Source: Nitrososphaerota archaeon
Lineage (GTDB): Archaea > Thermoproteota > Nitrososphaeria > Nitrososphaerales > Nitrosopumilaceae
Length of the DNA stretch: 7,998 bases
NCBI GenBank assembly: GCA_028867395.1
Contig: JAGWGO010000053.1
Coordinates: 1-7,998 of the forward strand
Reading direction: 5' to 3'
Numbering within the stretch: position 1 is the first letter of the stretch; each line of letters opens with the position of its first letter. The notes beneath the pieces were generated by a model. That model did not search any database and was not told where the DNA came from. It was given only the letters and a program-made list of their open reading frames with translations. The translations under genes and the position numbers were made by a program. Shown here one piece after another: positions 1 through 5,736 of this stretch.

Positions 1-923
1 TCAAATGCCTCATAATACAATGTATTATTGTTGGCGTTTGAACCCCATGTCCAAGAGTCTTCCTCTGTTGGGTCTATGTTAAGCTGTGGATCGTTCATGG
101 TCAAGAACACTGCAGCATTCTCTGGATAGGCTGTTCTATCTGGAGTAACGCTGATCAGGTTGCTTGGAATTCTATCAAAAGTCAGGTTGACGATTTGATC
201 GCCGCCTGATGCTTGATAATCAACTGTTACTGGAGTTGGAAATCCTGAAAAGTCTTCTAGCTGGATTACTGGCCATGCTGCCGATAAGGCAGGAGCATAT
301 GCCTGACCACCTACTGTACCAGAGTTGAGAGTTTTGTTCTCTCTAACCACATGCTCAAAGACTGTTCCGTTACCAGAACCAGAAAATGTACATGCGTTTG
401 AAAGACCGCCAACTGTGATCTTTGATCCAGTTGTGGATAATCCTTTTCCACCAGTGACTACAGCTGCTTGTGCAACTGTGAATCCTTTGGTTTCTGCACC
501 AAAGTCAATTCCAGAAATCTGTCCGGTGCCACAGAATACACCAAAGTCGAGTCCGTGACCGTGTAATGGTGCAGTGTTGCTTGCAATTTCAGCCTGAGTT
601 CTATCAGCGAAATAACCATACCAGTTACCGTCTGTACCCTGAAGAACGTGCAGTCTCTTACCGTTGACTGTGACCACTGGTTCACCGTACTTCTGGTCCA
701 ATCTACTAATGTTTGGATCAGAAATTACGACTTGAACGACTTGTGGACCAGCAAAGTAATTGTTGTACTGCGAGTTCTCTGCCGAGACAAACAAGTTTGG
801 ATGCGAAGCTACTTGAGCGTGTGCTGCTGGCATTGTGTTTGGCAATGCAAATGCAACAGTGCTGGCAAGTAGTATCGTTAATAGTGATAGACTAGTTACT
901 TTACGTAGTATGTTGTTGTACAT
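1..923 (-). CDS. Thaumarchaeal S-layer protein, N-terminal 307 residues (3' end outside window)
   Basis: Major surface-layer protein forming the outer lattice of ammonia-oxidising archaea. Translation from the ATG at 923 stays open to the window edge for 307 codons, so the C-terminal part is missing; the family is usually well over 1,000 residues. Residues 1-36 are a signal peptide: MYNNILRKVT, a hydrophobic core, then AHA|Q as the likely cleavage site. The mature start contains NLFVSAEN, NYFAGPQVV, RLDQKYGEPVVTVNGKRL and DGNWYGYFADR, which I recognise from memory as the conserved start of Nitrosopumilus-type S-layer proteins. Two cysteines (131, 178) could pair. N-glycosylation sequons are visible at N71, N185, N196, N246 and N299. 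The ATG is chosen because it begins the signal peptide and lies about 30 bases after a strong TATA box, giving a nearly leaderless mRNA. The gene follows tnpB on the same strand but has its own promoter. Confidence 0.93.
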   Translation of the reverse strand, partial: MYNNILRKVTSLSLLTILLASTVAFALPNTMPAAHAQVASHPNLFVSAENSQYNNYFAGPQVVQVVISDPNISRLDQKYGEPVVTVNGKRLHVLQGTDGNWYGYFADRTQAEIASNTAPLHGHGLDFGVFCGTGQISGIDFGAETKGFTVAQAAVVTGGKGLSTTGSKITVGGLSNACTFSGSGNGTVFEHVVRENKTLNSGTVGGQAYAPALSAAWPVIQLEDFSGFPTPVTVDYQASGGDQIVNLTFDRIPSNLISVTPDRTAYPENAAVFLTMNDPQLNIDPTEEDSWTWGSNANNNTLYYEAF

Positions 924-950
924 AGTTATTGTATTTTTTGCAAGATTTTA

Positions 951-960
951 TCTATATAAG
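951..960 (-). promoter_or_regulatory. TATA box of the S-layer gene
   Basis: On the minus strand this reads CTTATATAGA, a good archaeal TATA box. It lies 27-36 bases before the S-layer ATG, so transcription should start only a few bases before the start codon. No Shine-Dalgarno sequence is present in the short gap. A strong promoter fits a very abundant protein. Seen in sequence; promoter use is inferred. Confidence 0.75.
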
Positions 961-1007
961 CATAATGGACGATTTGTTCAGTTTTTGTGTGAAGATCATT
1001 TTATTTT

Positions 1008-1026
1008 GAATCCATGAGATGGAATC
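1008..1026. repeat. Short hairpin between tnpB and the S-layer promoter
   Basis: An inverted repeat with 8-base arms (one mismatch, GAATCCAT / ATGGAATC) and a 3-base loop lies 71 bases after the tnpB stop and about 50 bases before the S-layer TATA box. It could be part of a TnpB guide RNA, the right end of the element, or a terminator; on the minus strand it is followed by an A-rich rather than T-rich run, which argues against a simple terminator. Function not established. Confidence 0.35.
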
Positions 1027-1096
1027 ATGAATATTTCGCAAAACCATGTTGCAAAATTTACATTTTGGACCATTTTTTGGCGATCCTTGCAATATA

Positions 1097-2287
1097 TCAC
1101 TGCCTTTCCCGCACAAGTGTTGCGATTCTGTTAGCTTGCAATGTTCCGTCAACAAGCAAACTCGGTACAATCTGCTCCACATCTTTGGACTGCTTCATAG
1201 CTTCACCTTGTACTGCGTCGGGGACGAACCGCATCCCTCTAGCCAGTATATTCCTAGCCGCATTGACATCACGGTCAATGTGCAAACCACAATTAGGACA
1301 TCGTATCATTCGGTTCTCTTCGAGGATCTTTTCCTCACATATCGAACACTTTGAGCTTGTGCCCTTTGGGTTTACATAATTTACTGAAAATCCATTATGC
1401 AAGTTGGACTTGCAATCAATCATCTTTTGTAATTTGAATCTTGACCACGAGTTTAGCCTAAATCTATACCAAGTACCTTGACCGTTTCCCTTTCTGTATA
1501 ACTTGTTGATACCACCGAGGTCTTCCATAAAGATTTGCTTTCCTGTTAGTGCAAGGGTCTTTGACGCTTTGTGCAGAATTGAATCTTCCATATTTTTCAG
1601 TTTTCTGCCGTACTTTTGTTTTAGTTGTTTCTGTACCCTCGCATCATTTCTTGTAAAATGAGATAATATTTTTCGATATTTCATCTTAATCAGCACAATT
1701 CTAGACATGTCAAAGATAGTGACCTTCCCCGTGTTGTCAATACAAGTTGCATTCTCCAAGTTCATATCTATCCCTACATATCCAGATGGTTCCTTCTTTC
1801 TGATTTCTTTTGAAAAAGATATAGAAATTGTATTATGAGTGAGAGTAGCATTACCGAATTTCAAATTAGGTTGAGAAAGTATCTTCGATGTATAACTGTT
1901 AAATGATAAAATTACAAATTCTCTAGGTCTTGTTGGGATTCTAATACGATTATCAAACATCTTGTAAATATAAGAGTCTACTATGAGAAAATCTTTCCAA
2001 ACTCGGGGCGGTTTTGCGTTGGGGTTCTTCTTTATGGTTTTTCTGTATGCTTTGAGCAATGCATGGGCCTTGAATACTGCCATGTTGATGTAGCTTGTAT
2101 GGAATCCGTTCTTGAAACTTGGATAAAGCTCATTTCTTAATCTCAATTTCGATGTAATCTTTTTTTCAATTCCTATCCTGATCACCTCGTTTACAATGAC
2201 TCTAAATTCTTTCATTAGATCACACAATTCAACGCAATCATGAAATTGTTTGATAGAACGGACAGCAAGCAACCAGTAGAATTGCAT
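1097..2287 (-). CDS. tnpB: TnpB-family RNA-guided nuclease (OrfB of IS200/IS605-type element)
   Basis: TnpB proteins are compact RuvC nucleases that use an omega RNA made from the 3' end of their own element to cut matching DNA and keep IS200/IS605 elements in the genome. Numbering from a TTG codon nine bases upstream (2296), the OrfB core runs to about residue 353: RuvC-I Asp177 in GIDMNLENATC, RuvC-II Glu258 in IFMEDLGG, a zinc ribbon of Cys317/Cys320 and Cys333/Cys336, and RuvC-III Asp in DRDVNAARNI (341-350). All catalytic and metal-binding positions are present, so the nuclease looks active. About 396 residues is normal. I take the ATG at 2287 (MQFYWLL); TTG 2296 would add three residues. 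No tnpA (Y1 transposase) is in the window, so the element is solitary or mobilised in trans. Its tail ends ATLVRERQ, almost the same as the end of the adjacent glycosyltransferase. AT-richer than the operon to its right. Confidence 0.96.
   Translation of the reverse strand: MQFYWLLAVRSIKQFHDCVELCDLMKEFRVIVNEVIRIGIEKKITSKLRLRNELYPSFKNGFHTSYINMAVFKAHALLKAYRKTIKKNPNAKPPRVWKDFLIVDSYIYKMFDNRIRIPTRPREFVILSFNSYTSKILSQPNLKFGNATLTHNTISISFSKEIRKKEPSGYVGIDMNLENATCIDNTGKVTIFDMSRIVLIKMKYRKILSHFTRNDARVQKQLKQKYGRKLKNMEDSILHKASKTLALTGKQIFMEDLGGINKLYRKGNGQGTWYRFRLNSWSRFKLQKMIDCKSNLHNGFSVNYVNPKGTSSKCSICEEKILEENRMIRCPNCGLHIDRDVNAARNILARGMRFVPDAVQGEAMKQSKDVEQIVPSLLVDGTLQANRIATLVRERQ
1099..1127 (-). repeat. Direct repeat copy A, in the 3' end of tnpB
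   Basis: This 29-base segment matches 2376-2404 at 24 of 29 positions without gaps and in the same orientation and reading frame. It encodes the last codons of tnpB (ATLVRERQ followed by the stop) where the other copy encodes ATLMRERQ and stop in the glycosyltransferase gene. The two copies are 1,277 bases apart and bracket the whole tnpB coding region. Confidence 0.6.
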
Positions 2288-2373
2288 AATATTCAATAAA
2301 AATACGAGGTAATGTCATAATCTGGTTTGGGTCTTATCACATGATTTAGTAAAGATATTCGATTTTTGACGAT

Positions 2374-3249
2374 TTACTGTCTCTCGCGCATAAGTGTTGC
2401 CATTGAAAACAGTATGACTGTGGTAACGCAGAGTATGGTACCCACAAGAAACAGTATGATCGATGCCATAAGAGAGCCCAGAAAAATTACCTGCTTGTTA
2501 AGATACGCGTCAAGGAACTGGTATCCCATGACAGACCCTGCAATTATCAGCGCAATGCCTGGAAATCCGTAAAACGGAATCGGGTGCTTTACTGAGATAA
2601 ATTTCAGGGTGTTCATCAGTACCACCACTCCGTGCGGCACGGCATTTTGCGTCGATGTTTTTCCATTGTACGATATTGTAATTGGGACCTCTGCAAGTGC
2701 AAGACCTTTGTTTGAAATCTTTAGCAGGATTTCGGTCGAGACCGACATACCAGTCTCGGTAGGATGGATTGAATTTATTGCACGCTTGGAATAAGCTCGA
2801 AAACCCGACTGGGCGTCTGACACCTTGAAATCAGCTCCAAAGTTTGCAGCAGATGTTATAATCTTGATTCCCTGTTTTCTGTATCCTGGAGTGTTTGAGC
2901 TCTTGTCTAGGAACCTCGAGCCTATCACGACATCGACATTGTTTTCCTGCAAAGTGTTTACCAAGAGCGGAATCTGTTCTGTCCTGTGCTGGCCGTCCCC
3001 GTCGATTGTAACCATTACATCGGCATCTTCCTGCCTTGCCCTGTCAAACAAGGTAATAATCGAAGCTCCATATCCCTCATTTTTCTTGTGCGATATCACA
3101 TGAGCTCCTGACTCCTTTGCAACCCTGGCGGTACTGTCAGTTGAGCCGTCGTCGCATACAATCACCTTGTCTGCATACTGGAGGGAATTTTTTACAATAT
3201 CCCCTATTGTTTTTTCCTCGTTGTATGCAGGGATGCAGACAAGCCTCAT
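2374..3249 (-). CDS. Membrane-anchored GT2 glycosyltransferase, dolichyl-phosphate-mannose synthase type
   Basis: Enzymes of this family move a sugar from a nucleotide donor to a polyprenyl/dolichyl phosphate at the cytoplasmic face of the membrane, supplying lipid-linked sugar for protein N-glycosylation. The GT-A fold is clear: CIPAYNEEKTIGDIV (5-19), nucleotide-binding CDDGSTD (32-38), the DGD metal motif in TIDGDGQH (81-88), VVIGSRF (107-113) and the acceptor-side DAQSGFRAYS (145-154). Two hydrophobic segments (about 226-244 and 254-283) anchor the C-terminus, giving 291 residues, a size typical for two-helix Dpm-like enzymes. The ATG at 3249 overlaps the stop of a short upstream ORF (ATGA), and the flavoprotein gene ends 52 bases earlier, so it is the downstream gene of one operon. 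The S-layer gene and several sequon-rich secreted proteins nearby are plausible end users of such sugars; this is inference, and donor sugar is unknown. Confidence 0.94.
   Translation of the reverse strand: MRLVCIPAYNEEKTIGDIVKNSLQYADKVIVCDDGSTDSTARVAKESGAHVISHKKNEGYGASIITLFDRARQEDADVMVTIDGDGQHRTEQIPLLVNTLQENNVDVVIGSRFLDKSSNTPGYRKQGIKIITSAANFGADFKVSDAQSGFRAYSKRAINSIHPTETGMSVSTEILLKISNKGLALAEVPITISYNGKTSTQNAVPHGVVVLMNTLKFISVKHPIPFYGFPGIALIIAGSVMGYQFLDAYLNKQVIFLGSLMASIILFLVGTILCVTTVILFSMATLMRERQ
2376..2404 (-). repeat. Direct repeat copy B, in the 3' end of the glycosyltransferase gene
   Basis: Partner of 1099-1127 (24 of 29 identical). It encodes the last codons of the glycosyltransferase, ATLMRERQ. 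Stop codons align exactly. Beyond the stops the sequences GGCGAT (1079-1084) and GACGAT (2368-2373), each preceded by a T-run, also resemble each other if a 12-base insertion is allowed in copy A. Confidence 0.6.
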
Positions 3250-3308
3250 TTCCAGTACAGATTCTCCCTGTATCTTCTAATGTAGTTTTTGGTGGTATCA
3301 TCTAGCAT
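3246..3308 (-). CDS. Possible 20-residue ORF coupled between oxidoreductase and glycosyltransferase genes
   Basis: A short open frame fits exactly into the gap between two operon genes. Its ATG (3308) overlaps the last codons and TAG of the oxidoreductase gene, and its TGA overlaps the glycosyltransferase ATG as ATGA. The peptide runs MLDDTTKNYI then RRYRENLYWK: charged, aromatic-rich, and unlike random noncoding sequence. It could be a translated coupling peptide that hands ribosomes to the glycosyltransferase, the leftover C-terminus of a larger lost protein, or chance. An earlier ribosome entry is not obvious: no clear Shine-Dalgarno sequence precedes it. Too short to assign a family. Reported as a candidate only. 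Confidence 0.3.
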   Translation of the reverse strand: MLDDTTKNYIRRYRENLYWK

Positions 3309-4588
3309 AGAAATTCCGATATCCTGTTGTAGTCCCACAGCCCGCACCTAGCATTTTTAACCTTAATTGTACCTTCCTTTTCCATCTGAGATATCACGTG
3401 CACTGCAAAGGGGAGCGCGCCTGTTGCCCCGGGGGAGTTGTAGTTTAGCACGTGGATAGAGTTTTTCCCGTTTTTTATTATCGCGTCTGGGACAAACGCC
3501 CCCGTACTGTCAATTACCGATGCGCGAACCCCTGCAGTTCCCCTTGAATGAAACTTGGAGGGGTCAATCCTTGGGAGAAACTCCTTTACTCTGTTTATCA
3601 TCACAGTCTTTGATAGAGATGAGAGAAACTCACTTGTTGCAAGCGAGATAAATTGCGAGTCAAAAAGCATTCTTGCGGCACCAGACGAGAGCATCTCGAC
3701 AAGCTTTGATGGAAACTCTTTGATGTTTTCAGTAAAGTTGTAGCCGTAGGGCGAAAATACTGGTACTGCGTTTGGCCCAACCTCGCACCTCCCATCGTAC
3801 CGCACTATCCAGTGGGGGTCAAGGAAGGGGTACTCGGGGTGCCTTGGCACGGAATATACCGAGACCTTGGTAAGTTTGTTGTATATATCGTCTGCCTTCC
3901 AGTACTCGCCACGGAAATGAATGTCGGTAAGATCTCGCGCCACATCCATTGCATGTGCAATGTCAATTGACATGCCCCCTGCTGCGTTGATTACAAAACC
4001 TGTTTCGATGGTATCTGAGTTTGTCTTTATCTCTACATTGTCCTTCTTCTCTATCTCTTCCGCCCTTGTGTTTAGGAGAAATGTTGCGCCGTGTTTCTTT
4101 GCGTCTTCCATCAGCGATTCTGTGAACCTGCCGTAATCGACGGAGCCGTCCTTTGTGCATAGCACCGCATTCTGGCACCTGACCTCCGGCTCCAGCTTTT
4201 TTGTCTCGCTTCCGTCAAGGAATTTTATCTCGTCTTTTTGCAGTCCGTTCTGCTCTCCCCACTTGATGTACTTTTCAAGCCTCCTTGTCCCGTCCTCGTC
4301 AAGTGCTACCTCCAGCACCCCGTCCCTTTTGAAAGGGAGGCTCTTCTGTTTTGCATACTGCCCCCACATATCAAACCCAAGTGCCGCTGCCCTTGCAAAG
4401 AGTCTCTTCTTTTCAGGGTCGTAGAGGAATGGCGCGTGCACCTTTCCGGTATTTCTGCTGCTTGTGTGGTATGCAACCTCGGGCGCCTGCTCAAGGACCA
4501 GCACTTTTTTCTCCGTTAGCTGCGATAAAAAGTATGCAAGCGACGTGCCAAGTATACCGCCACCAATTATAGTAATGTCTGACTTCAA
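3302..4588 (-). CDS. FAD-dependent oxidoreductase, L-2-hydroxyglutarate oxidase-like (DAO family)
   Basis: A cytoplasmic flavoprotein of the D-amino-acid-oxidase/LhgO fold, whose relatives oxidise 2-hydroxy acids such as L-2-hydroxyglutarate to the keto acid. The N-terminus has the dinucleotide-binding motif IIGGGILGTSLAYFL (7-21) with the ribose-binding acid at Glu33 (VLEQ). HTSSRNTGKVHAPFLY (41-56) corresponds to the flavin-contacting His-x-S/T-x-N-x-G segment of LhgO. FRGEYWKADD and RYDGRCEVGPNAVPVFSPYGY match the substrate-domain signature, and NYNSPGATGALP (about 382-393) closes the FAD site. At 428 residues it is full length for the family. The start is TTG at 4588: an in-frame TAA lies directly before it, and the Rossmann motif begins only seven residues later, so no other start fits. 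No TATA box or Shine-Dalgarno sequence is obvious. First gene of an operon with the downstream glycosyltransferase; homologues occur in polysaccharide clusters, so its true substrate may be a sugar-derived acid. Confidence 0.93.
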   Translation of the reverse strand: MKSDITIIGGGILGTSLAYFLSQLTEKKVLVLEQAPEVAYHTSSRNTGKVHAPFLYDPEKKRLFARAAALGFDMWGQYAKQKSLPFKRDGVLEVALDEDGTRRLEKYIKWGEQNGLQKDEIKFLDGSETKKLEPEVRCQNAVLCTKDGSVDYGRFTESLMEDAKKHGATFLLNTRAEEIEKKDNVEIKTNSDTIETGFVINAAGGMSIDIAHAMDVARDLTDIHFRGEYWKADDIYNKLTKVSVYSVPRHPEYPFLDPHWIVRYDGRCEVGPNAVPVFSPYGYNFTENIKEFPSKLVEMLSSGAARMLFDSQFISLATSEFLSSLSKTVMINRVKEFLPRIDPSKFHSRGTAGVRASVIDSTGAFVPDAIIKNGKNSIHVLNYNSPGATGALPFAVHVISQMEKEGTIKVKNARCGLWDYNRISEFLC

Positions 4589-4656
4589 TTATGTGGGATA
4601 ATCAGCGGGCCGTTCAATAGGTGTTTTGATTGCAAGGCATGATTGAGACTTTCGTT

Positions 4657-4856
4657 TTAAGAATGCTTGGCAGTTCCTACCAGTTCTATCTCTTTTGTGG
4701 AGTGGCGCAAGATTTCCTCGATGTTTTTTGATTTTTTCTTTGGAAGTATTATTCTAATCCAAACGCTTCGCCGTTTTCAGTGACATCAAGATACGTGCCT
4801 TTTCCCAGTGTTATAGTTCGACACTGGTAACTCTTGGGTGGAAGGTGTCGACGATA
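4657..4856 (-). pseudogene. Probable frameshifted remnant of a small protein gene
   Basis: Two adjoining reading frames on the minus strand look coding but are offset by one base. The first (4856 down to TAA at 4749) contains CRTITLGKGTYLDVTENGEA then FGLE and stop. The second (TAA at 4657) contains WIRIILPKKKSKNIEEILR then HSTKEIELVGTAKHS. Joining them near 4752-4760 would give one protein of about 65 residues. No ATG, GTG or TTG start is seen in the first frame, so the 5' end is also lost or uses another codon. The layout, a short beta-like part followed by a Lys-rich helix, is faintly like small DNA-binding antitoxins, but that is a guess. It could instead be two unrelated chance frames over a structured RNA. 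Confidence 0.35.
4805..4851. repeat. Two overlapping, mutually exclusive inverted repeats
   Basis: CCAGTGT (4805-4811) pairs perfectly with ACACTGG (4821-4827) across a 9-base loop. TCGACAC (4818-4824) also pairs perfectly with GTGTCGA (4845-4851) across 20 bases. Both use 4821-4824, so only one stem can form at a time. Such a switchable pair can act in attenuation, but the overlap with the candidate gene remnant and the distance of 217 bases from the next gene leave the role open. Confidence 0.4.
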
Positions 4857-4893
4857 TTATGCAATTGAATTAAAACCCCATCTTGAAACATCC

Positions 4894-4909
4894 CGTAATC
4901 ATGATTACG
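4894..4909. repeat. 16-base perfect palindrome
   Basis: CGTAATCATGATTACG reads the same on both strands and starts two bases after the stop of the secreted-protein gene at 4912. It could be a dimeric regulator site or, in RNA, a 6-base stem with a CATG loop at the end of that transcript. No T-run follows on the minus strand, so it is not a standard terminator. Confidence 0.45.
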
Positions 4910-4911
4910 TT

Positions 4912-5451
4912 CTAGGGCTGTCGGCCGTTCTTATGGATGTTTTTTATCTCTGAAAAGGCACCAGCATGGGAATGCGTTATATGCGAGATTACCTGGTTTA
5001 GCGCCTGCTTGTTCTGCTCAGGCAATATGGTAGTGTGGCTTTGCACCACTCCCTGTCGGAACTGCTGGAACTGCAGGTTTTGCTGCATTACAAACGACCT
5101 GTACTGCTCCATCGATGACTTGAGAGAGTCGGTGCACTTCTGCATAGCAGTCCTGTTACCTGACTCTTTTGCAAGCTGCCTGCATGATTTCATTGCTGAG
5201 AGTATCTGGTCCCTCTGCTGCTTTTCAAGCTCGTTTCTCTTGTGAACATAGTCGGATATCTCGTGCCCGATGTTTATCTGGTTAGAGTCATCAAAGAACA
5301 TGGTCTTGTTCGAGTCTCCAAAGTCCATTGTCTTGTTTGAATCCTCGAAACCAAACCTGTCCTTTTCCTGATAGTTGTCTTCAGAAAAAGCTGGAATCAG
5401 CATTACTGATCCCAGCAATACTACCGCAGCAACTAGTCCTGTGTTTCGCAT
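4912..5451 (-). CDS. Secreted helical protein with DSNKTM repeats, function unknown
   Basis: Not recognised as a named family. From the ATG at 5451 the 179-residue product begins MRNTGLVAAVVLLGSVMLIP, a signal peptide probably cut after AFS (residue 23). Residues 35-57 carry three copies of a 9-residue unit around DSN (EDSNKTM, GDSNKTM, DDSNQIN), the first two including N-glycosylation sites (N39, N48). Residues about 65-135 are charged and Gln-rich and probably form long amphipathic helices or a coiled coil; Cys90 and Cys106 may form a disulfide, and N99 is another sequon. The tail has several histidines (HITHSH). The frame stays open for 25 codons upstream, but a TATA-like box lies inside that extension and the signal peptide starts at 5451, so the shorter start is preferred. 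Likely role outside the cell, perhaps in envelope structure or metal binding; that is inference. Confidence 0.78.
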   Translation of the reverse strand: MRNTGLVAAVVLLGSVMLIPAFSEDNYQEKDRFGFEDSNKTMDFGDSNKTMFFDDSNQINIGHEISDYVHKRNELEKQQRDQILSAMKSCRQLAKESGNRTAMQKCTDSLKSSMEQYRSFVMQQNLQFQQFRQGVVQSHTTILPEQNKQALNQVISHITHSHAGAFSEIKNIHKNGRQP

Positions 5452-5474
5452 CCTTTTTTTGTTTTGTGTCTTTT

Positions 5475-5483
5475 GATAATTAA
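5475..5483 (-). promoter_or_regulatory. TATA-like box of the secreted helical protein gene
   Basis: On the minus strand this reads TTAATTATC, 24-32 bases before the ATG at 5451, the spacing expected for a leaderless or short-leader archaeal mRNA. An A-rich run ending in AGG directly precedes the ATG. Its position supports the 5451 start over the upstream in-frame ATG at 5526. Confidence 0.5.
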
Positions 5484-5550
5484 GAATCTGGAAGTATTGC
5501 TTCGCAATGCTTAAATCAATTTGCAACTTGGTGCAGTAAAATCTTCCAAG

Positions 5551-5697
5551 TCATGAGCCCTTGAAGCAAGAGCACTTTTTTGACCTGTGGTTGTGGCACC
5601 CCACTAGCTTGTGATCCCTGCATCCGCATATTATGCATTTTTTGTCCAACCGATATCGTTCTGAATAATTTGCCTTAAGAGTTTTGGTCAAGGTCAT
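5551..5697 (-). CDS. 48-residue Cys/His-rich small protein, probable zinc finger
   Basis: A complete short gene, easily missed because of its length. The first 20 residues (MTLTKTLKANYSERYRLDKK) are basic and Tyr-containing. The rest is packed with metal ligands: Cys21, Cys24, Cys26, His29, Cys34, His35, His37, Cys42 and Cys44 (CIICGCRDH, then GCHNHRSKKCSC). The CxxC...C/H...CxC pattern indicates binding of one or two zinc ions. It has no signal peptide, so it is probably cytoplasmic; small zinc-finger proteins of this size are common in archaea and often bind nucleic acid or partner proteins, but no specific role can be assigned. It is divergent from the PEFG-CTERM gene, with about 40 bases between the starts, and lies 100 bases upstream of the secreted helical protein gene on the same strand. 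No other in-frame start precedes this ATG closely, and no clear TATA box is visible. Confidence 0.68.
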   Translation of the reverse strand: MTLTKTLKANYSERYRLDKKCIICGCRDHKLVGCHNHRSKKCSCFKGS

Positions 5698-5736
5698 CGC
5701 AAAACTAATCTTTGAGTGAATGCAGATAGAATACCG

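Larger units (their letters stand above)
4589..4911. other. 323-base intergenic stretch with gene remnant, hairpins and palindrome
   Basis: The gap between two minus-strand genes has no intact gene. It holds a probable frameshifted remnant (4657-4856), a pair of overlapping inverted repeats (4805-4851), and a 16-base palindrome (4894-4909), each listed separately. A TTTTAATT-like A/T box on the minus strand near 4867-4877 could serve as a weak promoter for the remnant. No tRNA or rRNA is recognisable. The last 68 bases before the oxidoreductase TTG show nothing I can support as a promoter. Confidence 0.6.

Noticed and set aside
325..895. Open frames on the plus strand (325-558, 648-872, 713-895) and minus strand (458-685)
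   Set aside because: All lie inside the S-layer coding region in other frames; the S-layer frame has a signal peptide, promoter and recognisable sequence.
1049..1141. Three TTGCAA hexamers near the tnpB 3' end (1049, 1087, 1136)
   Set aside because: Spacing is irregular and the hexamer is short and AT-rich; likely chance, with no support as an element-end motif.
952..1182. 76-codon minus-strand frame across the tnpB 3' end and the gap to the S-layer gene
   Set aside because: It overlaps the tnpB end in another frame and covers the S-layer promoter; the sequence has no coding character beyond the overlap.
1014..1379. Plus-strand frames antisense to tnpB
   Set aside because: They mirror the conserved zinc-ribbon part of tnpB and have no promoter or family match.
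3117..4572. Many plus- and minus-strand frames of 62-93 codons in the oxidoreductase region
   Set aside because: Shadows of a full-length, clearly recognised flavoprotein gene.
4937..5245. 102-codon plus-strand frame rich in Cys, Ser and Phe
   Set aside because: Antisense of the secreted helical protein; the Cys content is the complement of Gln/Ala/Lys codons and there is no signal or promoter.
5452..5526. 25-codon N-terminal extension of the secreted helical protein
   Set aside because: It would put a charged leader before the signal peptide and contains the TATA-like box, so it is probably untranslated.
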